This document shows positions 4,792 through 5,681 of a DNA stretch of 5,681 bases, piece by piece (the first letter of the stretch is position 1; every line of letters begins with the position of its first letter). Below the pieces are notes generated by a model, which worked only from the letters and a program-made list of their open reading frames with translations, had not been told where the DNA came from and did no database searches. The DNA is taken from the NCBI GenBank assembly GCA_003507475.1, contig DNVQ01000032.1:11302-16982 (forward strand). The letters run 5' to 3'. The stretch comes from Candidatus Moraniibacteriota bacterium (GTDB taxonomy: Bacteria; Patescibacteriota; Minisyncoccia; Moranbacterales; UBA9337). Both the position numbers and the translations under genes were made by a program.

Positions 4792-4820
4792 ATTATACAC
4801 CAAAATTGCCATTTTGTCAA
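4792..4820 (-). promoter_or_regulatory. Consensus sigma70 promoter for the lipoprotein gene
   Basis: On the minus strand TTGACA (4815-4820) and TATAAT (4792-4797) are separated by exactly 17 bases: both hexamers and the spacing are perfect consensus. The transcript should start near 4785, leaving a leader of about 50 bases. No operator-like palindrome is evident, suggesting strong constitutive expression. Confidence 0.92.
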
Positions 4821-4880
4821 ACAAAACTTAAGATAAAATATTAATAATTTTGCTGACAAATTTGATGATTCATATATTTA

Positions 4881-4911
4881 AAAAGGGTGTCAGCACATCG
4901 TGCAAACACCC
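4881..4911 (-). terminator. Intrinsic terminator of the 72-residue protein gene
   Basis: On the minus strand GGGTGT (4906-4911) pairs with ACACCC (4885-4890). Inside, GCAC and GTGC form a second short stem around a 3-base loop, separated from the outer stem by a 2x2 internal loop. A run of T follows. It lies 12 bases after the stop codon at 4924. Confidence 0.88.
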
Positions 4912-4923
4912 CTCGATCCCTAC

Positions 4924-5142
4924 TCATGACAATCGCTCTACATAATCATTTAACACGATTGCCACATTGCTGTCAGGATGCTCTTCACAAATCTTTATCG
5001 CCAACAATGTTGGCCGTTCATTGTGACCAAAAATTTCCAAAAGGTGCAAAAATTCTTCTACCACATTTTTTCTGATATCACTCAGTAAATTTTTCTTTTT
5101 CTGTGATCTAACCAAAAAACTCGTCCAATCATCTGAAGCCAT
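4924..5142 (-). CDS. Hypothetical 72-residue charged, probably helical protein
   Basis: I do not recognise this protein. It has no signal peptide or membrane segment. It starts MASDDWTSFLVRSQ, has a basic KKK at 15-17, and then alternates hydrophobic and charged residues in a way that suggests two or three amphipathic helices (about 18-38, 44-53 and 58-71). A single Cys is at 52. It is real rather than a chance frame: ATG 5142 has AGGAGG four bases upstream, a promoter with a perfect -35 lies further up, and a strong terminator begins 12 bases after the stop. It stands as a single-gene unit between the acyl carrier protein and the lipoprotein. It is most likely a small cytoplasmic protein; regulatory or binding roles would be speculation. 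Confidence 0.75.
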   Translation of the reverse strand: MASDDWTSFLVRSQKKKNLLSDIRKNVVEEFLHLLEIFGHNERPTLLAIKICEEHPDSNVAIVLNDYVERLS

Positions 5143-5146
5143 CTCT

Positions 5147-5152
5147 CCTCCT
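5147..5152 (-). promoter_or_regulatory. Shine-Dalgarno site for the 72-residue protein
   Basis: AGGAGG on the minus strand within a longer GAGGAGGAG run, four bases before ATG 5142. It is a near-ideal site and the main evidence for this start. Confidence 0.8.
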
Positions 5153-5192
5153 CTGCTTTTTTGATAATATTAATCCTAATTCACAACAACTC

Positions 5193-5221
5193 ACATTACC
5201 CCAAAATCAAAACGATGTCAA
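5193..5221 (-). promoter_or_regulatory. Likely promoter for the 72-residue protein gene
   Basis: TTGACA (5216-5221) is a perfect -35. Seventeen bases on is TAATGT (5193-5198), a poor -10 that matches the consensus at three of six positions. The position is right for the gene starting at 5142; a weak -10 may mean lower or factor-dependent expression. Confidence 0.55.
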
Positions 5222-5260
5222 ATTTTAAGTTGCGTAATTTTACACAAAATTTACGAAATA

Positions 5261-5293
5261 AAAACCTCCTGCCGGGCGGTTGCCAAGCAGGAG
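5261..5293 (-). terminator. Intrinsic terminator of the acyl carrier protein gene
   Basis: On the minus strand CTCCTGC pairs with GCAGGAG (5287-5293 with 5266-5272). A smaller GGC/GCC pair lies in the 14-base loop, and the stem is followed by GGTTTTT-like sequence. It starts 19 bases after the stop at 5313. Confidence 0.88.
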
Positions 5294-5312
5294 AATGAGA
5301 AGGTTACAGCTT

Positions 5313-5543
5313 TTAATTTTCTATATAGGCGACAATATCGCCAACGGTATTCATTTCTCTTGCAATCTCTTGCGAAATTTCTATGCCAAATTGATTTTCA
5401 ATAGCCTCCACAACAAGAATAAAGTCCAATGAACTGGCTCCCAAATCATCCACCAAGGAGCTTTCGGAAAAAATTCTTTCTCCATCTATTTCAAGAATTC
5501 TCGAAACAATAGAAACCACTACCCAAAAGATTGATGCGTTCAT
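5313..5543 (-). CDS. Acyl carrier protein (acpP-like), with Ser-Ser-Leu at the prosthetic-group site
   Basis: This 76-residue acidic protein has the acyl carrier protein fold: helix I (about 3-17), then FSESSLVDDLGASSLDFILVVEAIENQFGIEI broken here at LGASSL (34-39), and a C-terminal TVGDIVAYIEN. Such proteins carry acyl chains on 4'-phosphopantetheine attached to a serine, here Ser38. The usual motif is Asp-Ser-Leu; this one has Ser-Ser-Leu (Asp replaced by Ser37), seen in some specialised carrier proteins. The start at 5543 is chosen because GGAGGAG ends two bases upstream, a normal AcpP length results, and a longer in-frame extension toward 5651 would run through the neighbouring terminator. 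No fatty-acid genes flank it; it is a single-gene unit, so the partner pathway is unknown. It could serve lipid, secondary-metabolite or lipid A-like acylation. Confidence 0.92.
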   Translation of the reverse strand: MNASIFWVVVSIVSRILEIDGERIFSESSLVDDLGASSLDFILVVEAIENQFGIEISQEIAREMNTVGDIVAYIEN

Positions 5544-5545
5544 AT

Positions 5546-5552
5546 CTCCTCC
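5546..5552 (-). promoter_or_regulatory. Shine-Dalgarno site fixing the acyl carrier protein start
   Basis: GGAGGAG on the minus strand; the GGAGG core (5548-5552) lies four bases before ATG 5543. It rules out the longer in-frame reading upstream. Confidence 0.82.
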
Positions 5553-5602
5553 GTTATTATCTATCGTTAATTTAAAAAATACAAAGTTTAACCACTCTGC
5601 TA

Positions 5603-5630
5603 AATATAACAAAAAAATAAAAAAAGTAAA
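5603..5630 (-). promoter_or_regulatory. Possible promoter for the acyl carrier protein gene
   Basis: TTTACT (5625-5630) and TATATT (5603-5608) are separated by 16 bases on the minus strand. Both are near consensus (4 and 5 of 6), and they sit between the upstream terminator and the gene. The very T-rich context makes chance matches likely. Confidence 0.42.
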
Positions 5631-5641
5631 TATCCAAAAAC

Positions 5642-5669
5642 AAAAAACCACCCCCTAAGGAGTGGTTTT
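5642..5669 (-). terminator. Intrinsic terminator of a gene beyond the right edge
   Basis: On the minus strand AAAACCACTCC pairs with the GG-rich partner ending GGTGGTTTT (stem 5644-5654 with 5659-5669, one G-U pair, 4-base loop), followed by TTTTTT. It must end a minus-strand gene located to the right of the window. Confidence 0.85.
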
Positions 5670-5681
5670 CAAAGTGATCGA

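Noticed and set aside
4887..5075. Plus-strand open frame opposite the 72-residue protein
   Set aside because: It begins within the terminator hairpin and lacks a ribosome-binding site; the minus-strand gene has complete signals.
5544..5651. N-terminal extension of the acyl carrier protein by 36 residues including a hydrophobic segment
   Set aside because: The extension would start inside the upstream terminator and cover the likely promoter and the Shine-Dalgarno site. The 76-residue form has normal carrier protein length.

Overview
Every gene supported in this window is read from the minus strand, so the transcription order runs from high to low coordinates: an acyl carrier protein, a 72-residue protein of unknown function, a small lipoprotein, trmD, ftsW, mraY, a four-helix-bundle (S23/IVS-type) protein, and the first 94 codons of a phosphoglycerate kinase. 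The DNA is AT-rich. Divergent core genes, missing Shine-Dalgarno sites in the left half, and many short periodic repeats in the gaps and inside a gene are typical of Candidate Phyla Radiation bacteria (Patescibacteria, perhaps a parcubacterial lineage). That placement is an inference from style and protein character; there is no rRNA here to settle it.

The two halves differ. The right part (about 4277-5681) is tidy: each gene is monocistronic, with a recognisable or candidate sigma70-type promoter, a good Shine-Dalgarno site in front of the start, and a strong intrinsic terminator 12-20 bases after the stop. A further terminator at the right edge belongs to a gene outside the window.

The left part (1-4276) holds housekeeping genes for tRNA methylation (trmD), septal peptidoglycan synthesis (ftsW, mraY) and glycolysis (pgk). 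All three gaps of the run trmD-ftsW-mraY-pgk contain copies of one repeat built on an 8-base unit (TTAACGAG, three units per copy). The copies come in inverted pairs. One pair encloses the four-helix-bundle gene so tightly that the stop codon lies inside one arm and the start codon lies 7 bases from the other paired arm. A second pair encloses about 110 bases with no gene, and a third encloses a 21-base loop. The left-hand and right-hand copies are distinguishable and all three pairs point the same way, so they look like full-length and empty versions of one small element.

The trmD gene carries three further families of 7-base periodic repeats inside its reading frame. They add roughly 20 residues in one surface loop and roughly 45-50 in the linker just before the catalytic C-terminal motif, while the frame stays open. 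This resembles in-frame palindromic-element insertion in Rickettsia, but with different repeat families.

The strongest candidate for something undescribed is the inverted-repeat/four-helix-bundle element with its gene-less relatives, together with the repeat-derived peptides in TrmD. Other points of note are a phosphoglycerate kinase N-terminus that has lost three usual substrate-contact residues and a stand-alone acyl carrier protein with Ser-Ser-Leu in place of Asp-Ser-Leu.
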